A stretch of 64,000 nucleotides of DNA. Origin: Infirmifilum sp. NZ (GTDB lineage: Archaea > Thermoproteota > Thermoprotei > Thermofilales > Thermofilaceae). Below the pieces are notes generated by a model. That model saw nothing but the letters and a program-made list of their open reading frames with translations. It did not search any database and was not told the DNA's origin. The position numbers and the translations under genes are program-made. How positions within the stretch are numbered: the stretch's first letter is position 1; every line of letters starts with the position of its first letter. Positions 26,513-35,658 of this stretch are shown here, in pieces. The stretch lies in the NCBI RefSeq assembly GCF_022693705.1, contig NZ_CP094288.1:734443-798442 (forward strand), written 5' to 3'.

Positions 26513-26677
26513 CTAGGAATACTTTTTGAAGCCTATATCCTCGGCAACTTCCCTGAAGCATCTCCTACAGAGGTTTAGTCCGTACATTCGTATGACGGCC
26601 TCGTGAGTGCCACACCTGACGCACATCCTGCTACCCTTCCCGTACTTACGCTTTTTCGGGGGATGAAGCTTGGCCAT
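26513..26677 (-). CDS. rps14: ribosomal protein S14 (zinc form)
   Basis: Fifty-four residues, read directly from the sequence: [20 protein letters not shown], then two CxxC pairs (CVRC, CRRC) that bind zinc, ending [10 protein letters not shown]. Located between L5 and S8 as usual. Five bases follow the L5 stop. Confidence 0.95.
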   Translation of the reverse strand: MAKLHPPKKRKYGKGSRMCVRCGTHEAVIRMYGLNLCRRCFREVAEDIGFKKYS

Positions 26678-26682
26678 ACCGA

Positions 26683-27228
26683 TCACCTCTTTGCTCTTAC
26701 AACCTGCACACCTAAAATCTTTTCCAGAAATGCTATCGTCTCTTCCTTTGTAACACGGTGTCTCGACTCAACCTTCGACCGCTTTCTCCTCCTTCTGGCA
26801 ACACGAAAGCCTGGTCTTTCAAGGGCCACTACCACATCGAAGCCAAATATTCCCACCTCTGGGTCATACTTCACACCGGGAAGAAGTATGTGCTCCTTAA
26901 CGCCGAAGGCGAAGTTGCCGTGCTTATCGATGCTCTTTTCAGGTATTTTGTTGTCGACTGCAGCTAAGGCACGCTTAAGAAAGCTGACAGCTTTCTCGCC
27001 GCGGAGCGTTACCATGGCTGCAATGTTTTCACCCCTCTTCACGCCGAATTCTTTTATGCTTTTCTTCGCCCGACGAAGAGAGGGCTTTTGCCCGGTAAGC
27101 TCCTCTAGGAGTTTAGCAGCCTTTGCTAACCTTTCACCGCTTTCGCCGACACCTATGTTGACTACAACTTTACTTATGAAGATCCTACGCATCGGATGAT
27201 CGGTTTCCATGAGTAAAGTACCCTTCAT
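26683..27228 (-). CDS. rpl5: ribosomal protein L5
   Basis: 5S rRNA-binding protein at the central protuberance. [21 protein letters not shown] and the C-terminal [20 protein letters not shown] are typical. The ATG at 27228 is chosen because AGGTGAT lies at proper spacing; an ATG at 27234 that shares its A with the S4e TGA stop would add two residues. Confidence 0.95.
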   Translation of the reverse strand: MKGTLLMETDHPMRRIFISKVVVNIGVGESGERLAKAAKLLEELTGQKPSLRRAKKSIKEFGVKRGENIAAMVTLRGEKAVSFLKRALAAVDNKIPEKSIDKHGNFAFGVKEHILLPGVKYDPEVGIFGFDVVVALERPGFRVARRRRKRSKVESRHRVTKEETIAFLEKILGVQVVRAKR

Positions 27229-27233
27229 TTGCA

Positions 27234-27977
27234 TCACCTAATCGTGATCGCGGGTTTCTCCTCTCCAACTGGAAGTACGTACTCCAGTTTGGTCCTCACA
27301 GTTTCTCCTTGGTCGTTCTGCAATACCACCAGCGCGTCCCGGCGCTTAAACACCTGTTGAATCGATATAACCCTTCCGACGAAGCCAGCGTGACGGCCGT
27401 CGGTCACAACAGCTAGAACTCCCTCCTTGAAAGGAATTATCTGAGCTATAGCCTGCTTAGGAACTGTTATAAGGACCGAGTCGAAGGTTTTAATATTTGT
27501 TTTCTCTCCTCCGGATTGAGGCAGGAGAATATTCCTGCCATCGTGAAGAGTGACTTGAATAGCGCCTCCCTTAACTGTCTGCTTTCTGATAACTCTCAAT
27601 AGCTTGTACCCTGCCTCCTCCGGCGGTATTTCTATTAGCTTTAGTCTTTTTACGCTATCGGGTACAACGCGGTAAAACTTTCCCTCCGGAATAATATGTA
27701 CAACGTCCATTAAACCTACCGGAAACTTGTAATCAGTTACCACACGCCCATCCACAGCGACCTTCCTCTCACCGAGTATCCTCCGCGTTTCCCGCATCGT
27801 GGTAGTGTAGCCTAGAATGTCTCGTATCACAATTCCTAGAGGTATGCTTTTGAACAATGGATGTGGGCCTGGCCTGGGTTTAACGGTCCAAACATATTCC
27901 TTCCTACTGATTGGCCAAAACGGTGGCGCTATGGATCTTCGGAGATGCCTAAGTGAGCTCCTTATTCTTCGCGTCAT
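27234..27977 (-). CDS. rps4e: ribosomal protein S4e
   Basis: Archaeal/eukaryotic-specific small-subunit protein with S4-like and KOW parts. [19 protein letters not shown] at the start, GILVVKILGYT-like [17 protein letters not shown], and [20 protein letters not shown] (KOW). 247 residues. Overlaps L24 by 4 bases. Confidence 0.96.
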   Translation of the reverse strand: MTRRIRSSLRHLRRSIAPPFWPISRKEYVWTVKPRPGPHPLFKSIPLGIVIRDILGYTTTMRETRRILGERKVAVDGRVVTDYKFPVGLMDVVHIIPEGKFYRVVPDSVKRLKLIEIPPEEAGYKLLRVIRKQTVKGGAIQVTLHDGRNILLPQSGGEKTNIKTFDSVLITVPKQAIAQIIPFKEGVLAVVTDGRHAGFVGRVISIQQVFKRRDALVVLQNDQGETVRTKLEYVLPVGEEKPAITIR

Positions 27978-28357
27978 CCTTGACCACCTACTTTAGCTCT
28001 CTCTACAAGCTCCTTCCTGCGCTTGTCGCTTAGGTCTAGCTCTACCACGAGAACCTTGGACGGGTGAATAGGATATGGAACCTCTGTACCGTCAGCTTTA
28101 CGCAGAACAGCGCCTTCGACAAATATACGCTCCCTTTTAACATCAACCCCTGTGACTCTCCCCTCGTGACCCTTGAAGGACCCGCGGACTATCAGGACAC
28201 GATCCCCTCTTCTCACGCGTATTCTCTTGATGCCCAGCTTTTCCCTGAGGTCCTTGGATAGAGGAGCAACTATTCTCTTAGACCTAACATGCAGTGGAGC
28301 GTTATAGACCTCCCTCTTTCTAACTTTCGTTGGTTTTGATGAGACGACGCGTTGCAT
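27974..28357 (-). CDS. rpl24: ribosomal protein L24
   Basis: KOW protein that starts large-subunit assembly. KOW motif [20 protein letters not shown] at about residues 46-65. 127 residues. First gene of this block: a TATA-like AATTTATAAAC lies about 30-40 bases upstream on the minus strand. L14 and S17, its usual upstream neighbours, are absent. Confidence 0.95.
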   Translation of the reverse strand: MQRVVSSKPTKVRKREVYNAPLHVRSKRIVAPLSKDLREKLGIKRIRVRRGDRVLIVRGSFKGHEGRVTGVDVKRERIFVEGAVLRKADGTEVPYPIHPSKVLVVELDLSDKRRKELVERAKVGGQG

Positions 28358-28631
28358 ATTACCCCTCTAGCCTTAACAGACTGTGTTTATAAATTTTCTC
28401 AGCTACTCCGAGCAGTGCGTTGTACCTAGCTTTTATGGCTGGACAAGATGGAAATAAGTTGCGAAACCGCTTTCGATCTTTGGCAACAGCTTGCGTATGC
28501 TTCAGAATCTTCGAGGCCTTGGTGTTAAGAGCCGTAGACAGCGTAGATCCCAGCTAACTTAAGCAATTTAAAAGCACGTTAGGTAAACTCAGTTTTTGAA
28601 TATCAGGATGGGTATACACAAGGTGAAAGGT

Positions 28632-29030
28632 TTAAACGTTGATTACTGCTTCCCTCGCTACGACTTGGTCGATCTTGTCTTTTCTTCCTGTATGCTTGCG
28701 CTTAGCGATCTCGCTGATTAGCTCCTTCTCAGAGAAGAAGCTCTGGTTTTCAACCTCAATTATCGGTATTATAGAGAACTTGCTATCCGAAGCCCAAGTA
28801 TTGGAGATCAGAATCTCGCCTGTAAAATTATTGAATAGAATGTACACTCCCTGAAGGGGTTGGGAGGCTTCGTAGTAATATATTACGCTGGGCTCGCCTC
28901 CAAGCGTAACTGGAACAAAGTAGATGTGTGAGCCATTTAATTGGTAGTGATGTATCAGCGGTAGCTGGCTTACGTTCAGAACATGCACTAGATCGACTAG
29001 ACGCTTCAACCGGATCAGCTTAGCTGTCAT
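28632..29030 (-). CDS. hypothetical protein, 132 residues
   Basis: Not recognised. A small, mixed alpha/beta protein with a beta-rich middle (SHIYFVPVTLGGEPSVIYYY, GVYILFNNFTGEILI) and a helical, charged C-terminus. No signal peptide, cysteine cluster or membrane segment. Starts with ATG at 29030, shortly upstream of mtnA in the opposite reading order (mtnA lies upstream on the minus strand 76 bases beyond its start). Coding is supported by length and amphipathic pattern only. Confidence 0.5.
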   Translation of the reverse strand: MTAKLIRLKRLVDLVHVLNVSQLPLIHHYQLNGSHIYFVPVTLGGEPSVIYYYEASQPLQGVYILFNNFTGEILISNTWASDSKFSIIPIIEVENQSFFSEKELISEIAKRKHTGRKDKIDQVVAREAVINV

Positions 29031-29106
29031 CGAGCACCATTAGAATCATCAGTTTATAGGGTTAAAATGATCCACGGTTTTCACGAAAATAGAAATGATC
29101 AAGCAT

Positions 29107-30144
29107 TTATAGCAGTGCCCGCGGTATGGTCTTTCCGAATGGAGGGTAAAGTACTCCCTTCTCGGTTATAAAGCCTGTAATTAGCTGTGGGGGTGTTAGG
29201 TCGAACGCGTAGTATATCGCTTTAGCTCCCTCGGGAGCTATCCTGATACCCTTAATGATTAGCACCTCATTTGGGTCTCTTTTCTCGATTTCGAAATCCC
29301 CCGGGCCTTCAGCGTTCAAGTCAAACGAGCTGGTAGGCGCCGCTACGTAAAAAGGTATATTGTGTACTCTGGAAACGAGGGCCAGAGGGTATGTTCCCAG
29401 CTTGTTCGCAACCCACCCCTTCCTCGTGACTCTGTCAGCACCTACTATCGCTAGATCTATTCTCTCCCTCATGGCTAGGATTCCAACACTATTATCGGTA
29501 GCGATTGTAACGTCGATTCCCGCTTGCATGAGCTCCCAGGCGGTCAGCCTTGCACCCTGAAGATAAGGCCTCGTCTCAAGAGCAATGACCCTGAAGTTTT
29601 TCCCCCTCTCTTTCGCAACGTACATTGGGGCTGTCGCGGTCCCCCAGTAGCTAGTTGCTAAGGAACCTGCGTTGCATACCGTTATTATCGTGTCACCGTC
29701 ATCTATCAAATCAGCTCCTATTTCGCCGATCTTTCGGTTTGCCTCCTCGTCTTCCTTCTGAATTCTCAAAGCCTCCTCTATCACGCCTTTCCTGGCTTCT
29801 TCCAGGCTTGTAGCAGTCCTGGCTCGTGAGATGACCCGCTCAACAGCCCAGAAAAGATTCACTGCGGTTGGACGGGTCTGCTTCACCTCCTCAGCAACGC
29901 GTTCCAACCCGCTTAAGAACTCTTCCAGCGAGTCTCCAGTGTAATGCCAGGCAAAAAGCGCTAATGAAAAGGCAGCAGCCACCCCTATAGCTGGGGCACC
30001 GCGTATTTCCATGTCCTTTATCGCTTTAGCTAGTCGCCTCCAATCATGAGTCTCAGTGTAGACAAGCTTATCAGGTAACTCTTTCTGGTTGATAAGGCGA
30101 ACGACACCATCTCTCCACTCAATAGTTCTCGGGAGCCTCAGCAT
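29107..30144 (-). CDS. mtnA: S-methyl-5-thioribose-1-phosphate isomerase (MtnA/eIF2B-like family)
   Basis: Isomerises methylthioribose-1-phosphate to the ribulose form in methionine salvage. IEWRDGVVRLINQ at the start, DMEIRGAPAIGVAAAFSLAL, the catalytic Cys in TVCNAGSLATSYWGTA around residue 155-170, and the catalytic Asp in IVGADRVTRKGWVANKLGT. 345 residues. The ribose-1,5-bisphosphate isomerase branch of the family is an alternative, but the IRGAPAIG and N-terminal IEWRDG fit MtnA better. Confidence 0.85.
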   Translation of the reverse strand: MLRLPRTIEWRDGVVRLINQKELPDKLVYTETHDWRRLAKAIKDMEIRGAPAIGVAAAFSLALFAWHYTGDSLEEFLSGLERVAEEVKQTRPTAVNLFWAVERVISRARTATSLEEARKGVIEEALRIQKEDEEANRKIGEIGADLIDDGDTIITVCNAGSLATSYWGTATAPMYVAKERGKNFRVIALETRPYLQGARLTAWELMQAGIDVTIATDNSVGILAMRERIDLAIVGADRVTRKGWVANKLGTYPLALVSRVHNIPFYVAAPTSSFDLNAEGPGDFEIEKRDPNEVLIIKGIRIAPEGAKAIYYAFDLTPPQLITGFITEKGVLYPPFGKTIPRALL

Positions 30145-30585
30145 TAAGCTTGAGTAGCAACGGCACTTTTTATCCTTTCACCTGCTTCCTCCTAGCTTTC
30201 AACTCACAATCGTCCAAATCCCGCTGATCAGATAGATACTGGAGGCTGTTAAAGAGGTGAATATGGAGCCTCTGGACACGTAACAGCTATGGCAAGCTTA
30301 ATATGCTCGTACTCTGACACCCACGAGCTACCCTAAAAGCTGAAGCTGGAAAAACCTTGGGGACATCTCAGGGTGATTCAAAATGAGCTGTTCAACAGAG
30401 AGCTATACCTACGGTGGACGCTGTAGAAGCTATGCTGAGCTGATCAGAGAAAGTGGCAGAGGTTAACATGAGTTACATCTACCTCGTTAAGCAGGCCTGC
30501 CGCCTTTCAGTAACAGTAAGCTACCAGCCTGATTATTTGATGTAAGGTGAGGGCACCTAGAGAAGCGCATACGCAAATAAATTGC
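30145..30585. other. 440-base stretch without a recognisable gene
   Basis: Spacer between mtnA (start) and the DUF99 gene (end), both on the minus strand. Frames on both strands are short and interrupted; the longest plus-strand candidates are under 30 codons with no motif. It may hold a promoter for mtnA or decayed sequence. No tRNA, clear guide RNA or repeat was seen. Confidence 0.4.
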
Positions 30586-31179
30586 TTAGGTTGAAAGAAA
30601 AGCTGGATCATTGATCCTCAGGAACTCGTATACTGACCTAGCAATAGTTTGGGCGACCCGCAGGGGCTCAGGAACCTTACCGTGAAGCGTGACGGCATTC
30701 AGCAACTCACGCAACTCCTCCTCGTTGATACCAACGTACCTGGCGTAAACGTAGCTACTCGTTCTCTTTATGTAGACAAGCCTGCGTTCACCGAGCCCAA
30801 GGTACATGCCAAAGCGCTTGGAGTCGCCTGGGAAATACTCGCTTAAATACTTCTCCAGACCCCTCGATTCCTCGTAACTTAGGCAAATAACGGGTATGCT
30901 GAGCTCCTTGTAGAGAGTCGCTATATCCACTATATTGAACCAGCTGATAATACATCCATTTAGCATAACTACGTTGAAGTCGCGCCTGCCCGTACCTTTT
31001 ACAAGGTTAAGGATCTTCTCTGTGGCGTCAAGACCGCCAACAGTCAGCCATGTCAAGTAGACCCCGTCCACGATCCCATCTCTCCTGTAGGAAACTCCAA
31101 CTGCTATGGACTTCTTCAGCTTCCTATCAAATGACTCGGCTATGCCGAGTACCCGGAAGGCTGGCTTAGTGAGGTGCAA
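30586..31179 (-). CDS. DUF99 family protein (endonuclease V-like fold)
   Basis: Motifs FRVLGIAESFDR, GGLDATEKILNLVK and VVMLNGCIISWFNIVDIATLY with PVICLSYEE are typical of DUF99, which is distantly related to endonuclease V. The function is unknown; nuclease or nucleic-acid binding is a family-level guess. 197 residues. Start is TTG at 31179 with AGGGTCT upstream, 9 bases after the M24 stop, so the two genes form an operon. Confidence 0.75.
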   Translation of the reverse strand: MHLTKPAFRVLGIAESFDRKLKKSIAVGVSYRRDGIVDGVYLTWLTVGGLDATEKILNLVKGTGRRDFNVVMLNGCIISWFNIVDIATLYKELSIPVICLSYEESRGLEKYLSEYFPGDSKRFGMYLGLGERRLVYIKRTSSYVYARYVGINEEELRELLNAVTLHGKVPEPLRVAQTIARSVYEFLRINDPAFLST

Positions 31180-31188
31180 GAGTAGACC

Positions 31189-32292
31189 CTATATCACTAG
31201 GTAGTCCCGTGGGAAATATGTTAGTAGCTCCGCCCCGTCCTCTCTTACGTAAAGCATGTCCTCTATCCTCACTCCTAGGTAGCCGGCCATATAGACTCCA
31301 GGTTCTATGGTCACAACATCTCCCACCAGAAGAGGGGACTCGTTCTCGCTGTTCAGGTATGGTTCCTCGTGAATCTCGATGCCTACACCGTGCCCTAAGC
31401 CATGATTGAAATAAATGTGAAGGCCTTCTTCTTTTAGTGCTTTGAAGGCGGCCGAGTATACCTCCTTAGCGGCCTTACCAGCTTGCAGGCTTTCAATAGA
31501 TTTCTCGAGCGCCTTAATTACTGCTCTGAAGACCCTCTCTTGCTTTTGCGACGGTTTTCCAAAGATGATGGAGCGGGTCATGTCGCTGCAGTACCCGTTA
31601 ACCCTCGCGCCCAAGTCTATCTTCACTACATCGCCTTCTCTGAGCTCGCGCTGAGTGGGCTTTGCGTGGGGTTGAGCAGCGTGATCGCCGAAGGCAATTA
31701 TCGGATCGAAGGAAGGTTGTGCTCCACTTTTGAGGATTAAGCTGAGTACTTCAACAGCGATGTCTACCTCTCTTACTCCCTTATCAAGTGTATCTAACGC
31801 TTTTCGCATAGCTAGCTCGGCGACTCTGATGCTATCCCTGATCCGGCTAATCTCCGCACTATCCTTCTGTCTCCTCAAGTTCAGCACTTCCCGTGTTATA
31901 TCAAGAGGCTCTGCTCCCAGCTTTTCTGCTAGTTTTTTCTTCACATCAAGACTTGCACCAGCTATGCCAACTTTCTCTGGAGGAATGCTCCCTAAAAGCT
32001 TCTTAACAGCACCATACAGGTCTCTTTCAACTACCCTTTCGTATTCAGCCACTTCTTCTTGAGACGAGAAAGCGTAAACGTCGCCGACCGCACGCTCTTC
32101 GACAGCTCTTAAGTACTCCAGCCTGCTTGCAACCGATAAGACCTCTCCGGTCTCTAAAATTATCGACACGCTGGGCGCGTCTGTGCCTGTAAAGTAGAAG
32201 ATGTTAGGTGAAGAGTATATGAGGGCAGCTTGAAGGCCTCTGTTGGTCAAGACTCTTAGCAGTCTTTCTACATGGCTTTTGAAGGGTTCCAC
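31189..32292 (-). CDS. M24 metallopeptidase (Xaa-Pro dipeptidase/aminopeptidase P type)
   Basis: Cleaves N-terminal residues before proline in the cytoplasm. An N-terminal creatinase-like domain (NIFYFTGTDAPS, residues 25-40) precedes the pita-bread domain. Expected metal ligands are all visible: Asp in VVKIDLGARV and YCSDMTRSI, His in HGLGHGVGIEIHE, Glu in VTIEPGVY and RIEDM. 367 residues. Start GTG at 32292, divergent from the membrane protein gene. Confidence 0.9.
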   Translation of the reverse strand: MEPFKSHVERLLRVLTNRGLQAALIYSSPNIFYFTGTDAPSVSIILETGEVLSVASRLEYLRAVEERAVGDVYAFSSQEEVAEYERVVERDLYGAVKKLLGSIPPEKVGIAGASLDVKKKLAEKLGAEPLDITREVLNLRRQKDSAEISRIRDSIRVAELAMRKALDTLDKGVREVDIAVEVLSLILKSGAQPSFDPIIAFGDHAAQPHAKPTQRELREGDVVKIDLGARVNGYCSDMTRSIIFGKPSQKQERVFRAVIKALEKSIESLQAGKAAKEVYSAAFKALKEEGLHIYFNHGLGHGVGIEIHEEPYLNSENESPLLVGDVVTIEPGVYMAGYLGVRIEDMLYVREDGAELLTYFPRDYLVI

Positions 32293-32375
32293 AACCCTAC
32301 AACTATGTGTACAGTAATATTATTTACTTTAATGGCATCAAAATTTTTCCAGTAGAGGGGGGCCACAACGGAAAA

Positions 32376-32388
32376 CGTTATTAAAGTA
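32376..32388 (+). promoter_or_regulatory. TATA-like element before the membrane protein of the GTPase cluster
   Basis: CGTTATTAAAGTA lies 26-38 bases before the GTG at 32414, consistent with a leaderless transcript and supporting that start. Confidence 0.45.
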
Positions 32389-32413
32389 TCTCTCAACTCA
32401 CTTCCCGAAGATT

Positions 32414-33790
32414 GTGGCGAAGGCTAAAGTGGGAGAGCGATTGCTTGCGGCGACAAGTATTTTCACTGCAGCGCTACTCTACTCTGAAATATTCTTAGCC
32501 GGAACAAACAGCTTAATTCTGAGCTTTGTACCAAGTGTCTCAGCTTTAACTGCGCCGTCACTCGGCGTTCCAGTCTTTGTGACCATGTTCTCGCTGGAGC
32601 TATATCGTCTACAGCGATTTCTCCCTCTTTTGGCCCTTCTTCCCTTTCAGCTTCTTCTAATCTTAAAAAACATACACAGTTGGGTTTCATCTACACTTCT
32701 CTTACTAGTTGTTCCCTTAGCTATCACTCATCCGAGTTCTATCGGAGTGATCCTCGGCATCCTTTACTACCTCGCTTGGAAGGAAAAACCACGTGAAGCC
32801 TTTTTCACAGGTCTTAGCTTCATCGCCAACCTCTTTGCATTCTCCCTACTTCTTTCAATAAGCGAGGAGATCAGGGCACCGCTACTTATTTTACCTGGCG
32901 GACTACAGGCATCAGAGAACGAAGTTACCAATGCTGTGCTTTTCTACTCAACCCTCTTTAATGCGCTAGTACATGACAGCAGGTTTATAGCAGAAATCAT
33001 CGTGCTACTTTCATCCCTAACCGCAACCTCCTTAGTAGGCGAGAGAACATTTGCCTCTCTGATTACTCCGCAGGTCACCCTCCTTGCGATCACGCCGATC
33101 ATTGGTTCTCCAAGCCTAGCCGACGCATGGGGGATAGCCTCATCCATGGGAACAAGCGCTATGCTCTACTTCGCCGAAAGCTCACAGATAGCTTTACATT
33201 CTCGCATTATCGCACTCGTAAGAGGCTTTACTGAAAGAAGGCGCGTGGCCGAGGAGGACAAACTCAAAATCGCTTTTGCAGATCTAGAATCTCTAGGGGA
33301 AACTGCACAGTTTTTATGCAGAACACTTCCACCAGGCAGGAAGATCGTAATTCTGGGCCTTAGCTATGAGGAGGAAAAAGCCTTTACGGAGTACTTCTTA
33401 GATGGATTAAAGTGCTCAGCAGACGTTATTTTGTTCCACAGGATAGGTCTCGAGGGATTACTAAAGCTCCCACCTCAAACCACGGTCGTCTTATACCTTC
33501 GCTTCTTAGATGAGAAAACATCGCTGACCCTTCTCTCAAAACTCACTGGCTACGATCCTGAAACTGTTGAGAAGCTCGTTCAGCCCTACAAGGAGAAGCT
33601 TACAAGGGTTAGTCGCGTCGCCTTGTACTTCGCTGCTCAGGAAATAAACAAGAGGATAAAGCAAGGACTGAGTGCCAGGAGAGCATTTAACTCGGTTTTA
33701 AGCCGGGTGAAAACGGATCTAAGTGAAGAGTTTATACGAGTTTTGGAGCAGGTATCCGCGAGATACGAAGTTATAGGTTTCGCTTCTTAA
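32414..33790 (+). CDS. polytopic membrane protein with cytoplasmic C-terminal domain, unknown family
   Basis: Not recognised. Residues 1-270 contain about seven to eight hydrophobic segments (for example VPVFVTMFSLELY, LLLVVPLAITHPSSIGVILG, EIIVLLSSLTATSLVG). From about 270 the protein is soluble: a segment with beta-like KIVILGLSYEEE and TTVVLYLRFLDEKTS, then a helical end (TGYDPETVEKLVQPYKEKL...) reminiscent of AAA+ lid helices, although no Walker motif exists. Its place ahead of roadblock and GTPase genes suggests a membrane anchor or sensor, comparable in position to CvnA of bacterial conservons; no kinase motif is present. GTG start. Confidence 0.6.
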   Translation: MAKAKVGERLLAATSIFTAALLYSEIFLAGTNSLILSFVPSVSALTAPSLGVPVFVTMFSLELYRLQRFLPLLALLPFQLLLILKNIHSWVSSTLLLLVVPLAITHPSSIGVILGILYYLAWKEKPREAFFTGLSFIANLFAFSLLLSISEEIRAPLLILPGGLQASENEVTNAVLFYSTLFNALVHDSRFIAEIIVLLSSLTATSLVGERTFASLITPQVTLLAITPIIGSPSLADAWGIASSMGTSAMLYFAESSQIALHSRIIALVRGFTERRRVAEEDKLKIAFADLESLGETAQFLCRTLPPGRKIVILGLSYEEEKAFTEYFLDGLKCSADVILFHRIGLEGLLKLPPQTTVVLYLRFLDEKTSLTLLSKLTGYDPETVEKLVQPYKEKLTRVSRVALYFAAQEINKRIKQGLSARRAFNSVLSRVKTDLSEEFIRVLEQVSARYEVIGFAS

Positions 33791-33917
33791 TCAGCTACTT
33801 GTACGGAAAACTGCAGTGAATTACTTGGCAAACAATGTTTACCAAAGCAGGTTTTGAGGCTTTCTAATATTGCGATAATTTTATCAAAAGGCCTCTAGAA
33901 ATACTACATGCTGCGTT

Positions 33918-34667
33918 ATGCTAGCTAACTCAGAAGCCTACCAAACTCTGCTACAGTTAGAGCCATACTCCTTTTATCTAATCTTCCTTACGTTGCTTTC
34001 GCTTGGCATCTCATTGAGTGTTTTTATCGCTTTAATCTACCTCAAGCGAATAGTAGGACGCATAAGCGAAGGTAGCGCTTCCCAGGATAGATTTCGGGAG
34101 TTTGATGAAAGAATTAAAAAACTGGAAGAATCTGAGAAGAATACCTCTTCCATGCTAACCGAACTGTACAACTCGGTTAAAAATCTCCAGGAATCCTTCA
34201 TCCGCATCGATTCTCGCGTGACGGCGCTCGAGAGCAAAACCGTACTTCTTGAGAGGAGATTCGCGAGGGAGGTAAAGGAGGCGCCTCGCCCAGTTTCCTA
34301 CCCTCGCGTCCTGCAGCGTATTGAGGCGGCTTCGATTAAAGAGCTGAATGAGCTCGCGCTTCATTACCCCGAGGTTAAGTATGCATGTATAATAACTTCT
34401 CAGGGATACGTTGTCAAAAGCTATGGTCAGCCTAGTGAGGAACCTCCGAAGATACTTGAGATTTTAAGGATATCCGGAACACCTAGAGTTTCACTAGTCA
34501 GAGGAGATAGGATGCTCGAAGTCTTCTACCTAGGAGATGTAAAAGATTTGTCAGTGTATGCCATCTTGGAGGTGGAGGATAGTGCAAACGTTAACGAGGC
34601 TAGGCTAGATGCGATAAAAGAAACGATAATTAGATATTTTAGAGACGTAGTCTCAAAAACACAGTAG
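33918..34667 (+). CDS. membrane-anchored coiled-coil protein with roadblock-like C-terminal domain
   Basis: Layout in order: a single transmembrane helix at residues ~18-42 (FYLIFLTLLSLGISLSVFIA), a coiled coil at ~55-125 (FREFDERIKKLEESEKNT and following heptads), and a C-terminal ~110-residue alpha/beta domain. That domain contains YACIITSQGYVVKSYGQP, VSLVRGDRMLEVFYL and VYAILEVEDSAN, a pattern like roadblock/LC7 or longin folds. It would place a roadblock surface at the membrane for the downstream GTPase. Fourteen bases separate it from the next gene. Family membership is inferred from pattern only. Confidence 0.6.
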   Translation: MLANSEAYQTLLQLEPYSFYLIFLTLLSLGISLSVFIALIYLKRIVGRISEGSASQDRFREFDERIKKLEESEKNTSSMLTELYNSVKNLQESFIRIDSRVTALESKTVLLERRFAREVKEAPRPVSYPRVLQRIEAASIKELNELALHYPEVKYACIITSQGYVVKSYGQPSEEPPKILEILRISGTPRVSLVRGDRMLEVFYLGDVKDLSVYAILEVEDSANVNEARLDAIKETIIRYFRDVVSKTQ

Positions 34668-34681
34668 GTGTCAATGCTGTT

Positions 34682-35098
34682 ATGAGTTCAGATAAAGAGG
34701 CAGAAGTAAGGGGGATACTTGGGAAGATAATAAAGGAGACTCACGACGCTGTCTCTTCCATCGTTTTCGCCTGGCGCGACGGGATCCCGATATCCTCCAT
34801 CGCGCCTGACCAGTCTCAGGCAGAGTTCCTCGCGGTAGCCTCTGCCGCAGCTTTGGGGTCTCTCGACGCGCTTGGTGATATTTTCGGTAGCCGGGTAAAA
34901 AGAGTAGACGTGGAATTCGAGAACGGGGAGCACGTTGTGATCTCGTCGGTTGATGGCTCCTTCATCGCTCTCTCCACGGCCTCTCGTCCAAACCTTGGGC
35001 TGATACACCTTGTCTTAAGGAAGTACGAGGATAGTATCGTTAAGGCAGCAGGGGTCGGGTATGTCGACGCAACGAAATTACCTAAAGATACTCGTTAG
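34682..35098 (+). CDS. roadblock/LC7 domain protein
   Basis: 138 residues: helix VRGILGKIIKETHDAVSSIVF, strand FAWRDGIPISSIAPD, helix AEFLAVASAAALGSLDALG, strands RVKRVDVEFENGEHVVISSV and FIALSTASRPNLGLIHLVL. This is the classic roadblock fold used by MglB, CvnB and Ragulator subunits to bind small GTPases and act as scaffold or activator. Its last 38 bases overlap the GTPase start, implying coupled synthesis of two partners. Confidence 0.8.
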   Translation: MSSDKEAEVRGILGKIIKETHDAVSSIVFAWRDGIPISSIAPDQSQAEFLAVASAAALGSLDALGDIFGSRVKRVDVEFENGEHVVISSVDGSFIALSTASRPNLGLIHLVLRKYEDSIVKAAGVGYVDATKLPKDTR

Positions 35099-35588
35099 TG
35101 GACCTTATGCTAGCGGTAAAACAACCTTTGTGAAAACTATAGCATCTAACGTTCTCACGACGGAAGTCCCTGTATCCTCATCTTATGAGTCGCAGATTAA
35201 GCGGTATACGACCGTCGCTTTCGACTACGGCAAAACCAGTGTAGACGGTGTAGATGTATACCTGTTTGGAACTCCAGGGCAAACCCGCCTCCAGTTCATG
35301 TGGAGAGTTCTTTCAACTGGAATGCATGGATATATCTTCATCGTGGACGGCACCTCAATGCTACACGTAATGCGCTCGCGTGCTGTCTATGATTATATGA
35401 AAAGCCTAGGCGAGTATCCTCATATCTTAGCTGTGAGTAAACAGGACCTCCCAGGTAGTGTTAAACCGAACATCGTGGCGCAACTTTTCGGAATAAAACA
35501 GGAAAACGTCATGCCGCTCGTAACATACGAGAGAAACTCCGCCTACGCGGTTTTAAAGAGAATAGTTGAAATCATTAAGAGAGGTTAG
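35061..35588 (+). CDS. small GTPase of the CvnD/MglA-like (COG2229-type) group
   Basis: 175 residues, a single G domain. P-loop SGPYASGKTTFVKTI at 13-27; switch I region with RYTTVAFDYGK; switch II FGTPGQTRLQFMW, where the usual Asp of DxxG is replaced (TPGQ), as in MglA/CvnD-type GTPases; G4 as SKQD. The start ATG at 35061 is preceded by GGGGTC. It overlaps the upstream roadblock gene by 38 bases in another frame. Probably a roadblock-regulated molecular switch at the membrane; the cellular process is unknown. Confidence 0.85.
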   Translation: MSTQRNYLKILVSGPYASGKTTFVKTIASNVLTTEVPVSSSYESQIKRYTTVAFDYGKTSVDGVDVYLFGTPGQTRLQFMWRVLSTGMHGYIFIVDGTSMLHVMRSRAVYDYMKSLGEYPHILAVSKQDLPGSVKPNIVAQLFGIKQENVMPLVTYERNSAYAVLKRIVEIIKRG

Positions 35589-35658
35589 CGGGGTAGCATT
35601 TTAACTGTAAAAGATATATTGTCGTCAAAAGCTAATCTAGTGGTGATGCAGGCTGAGC

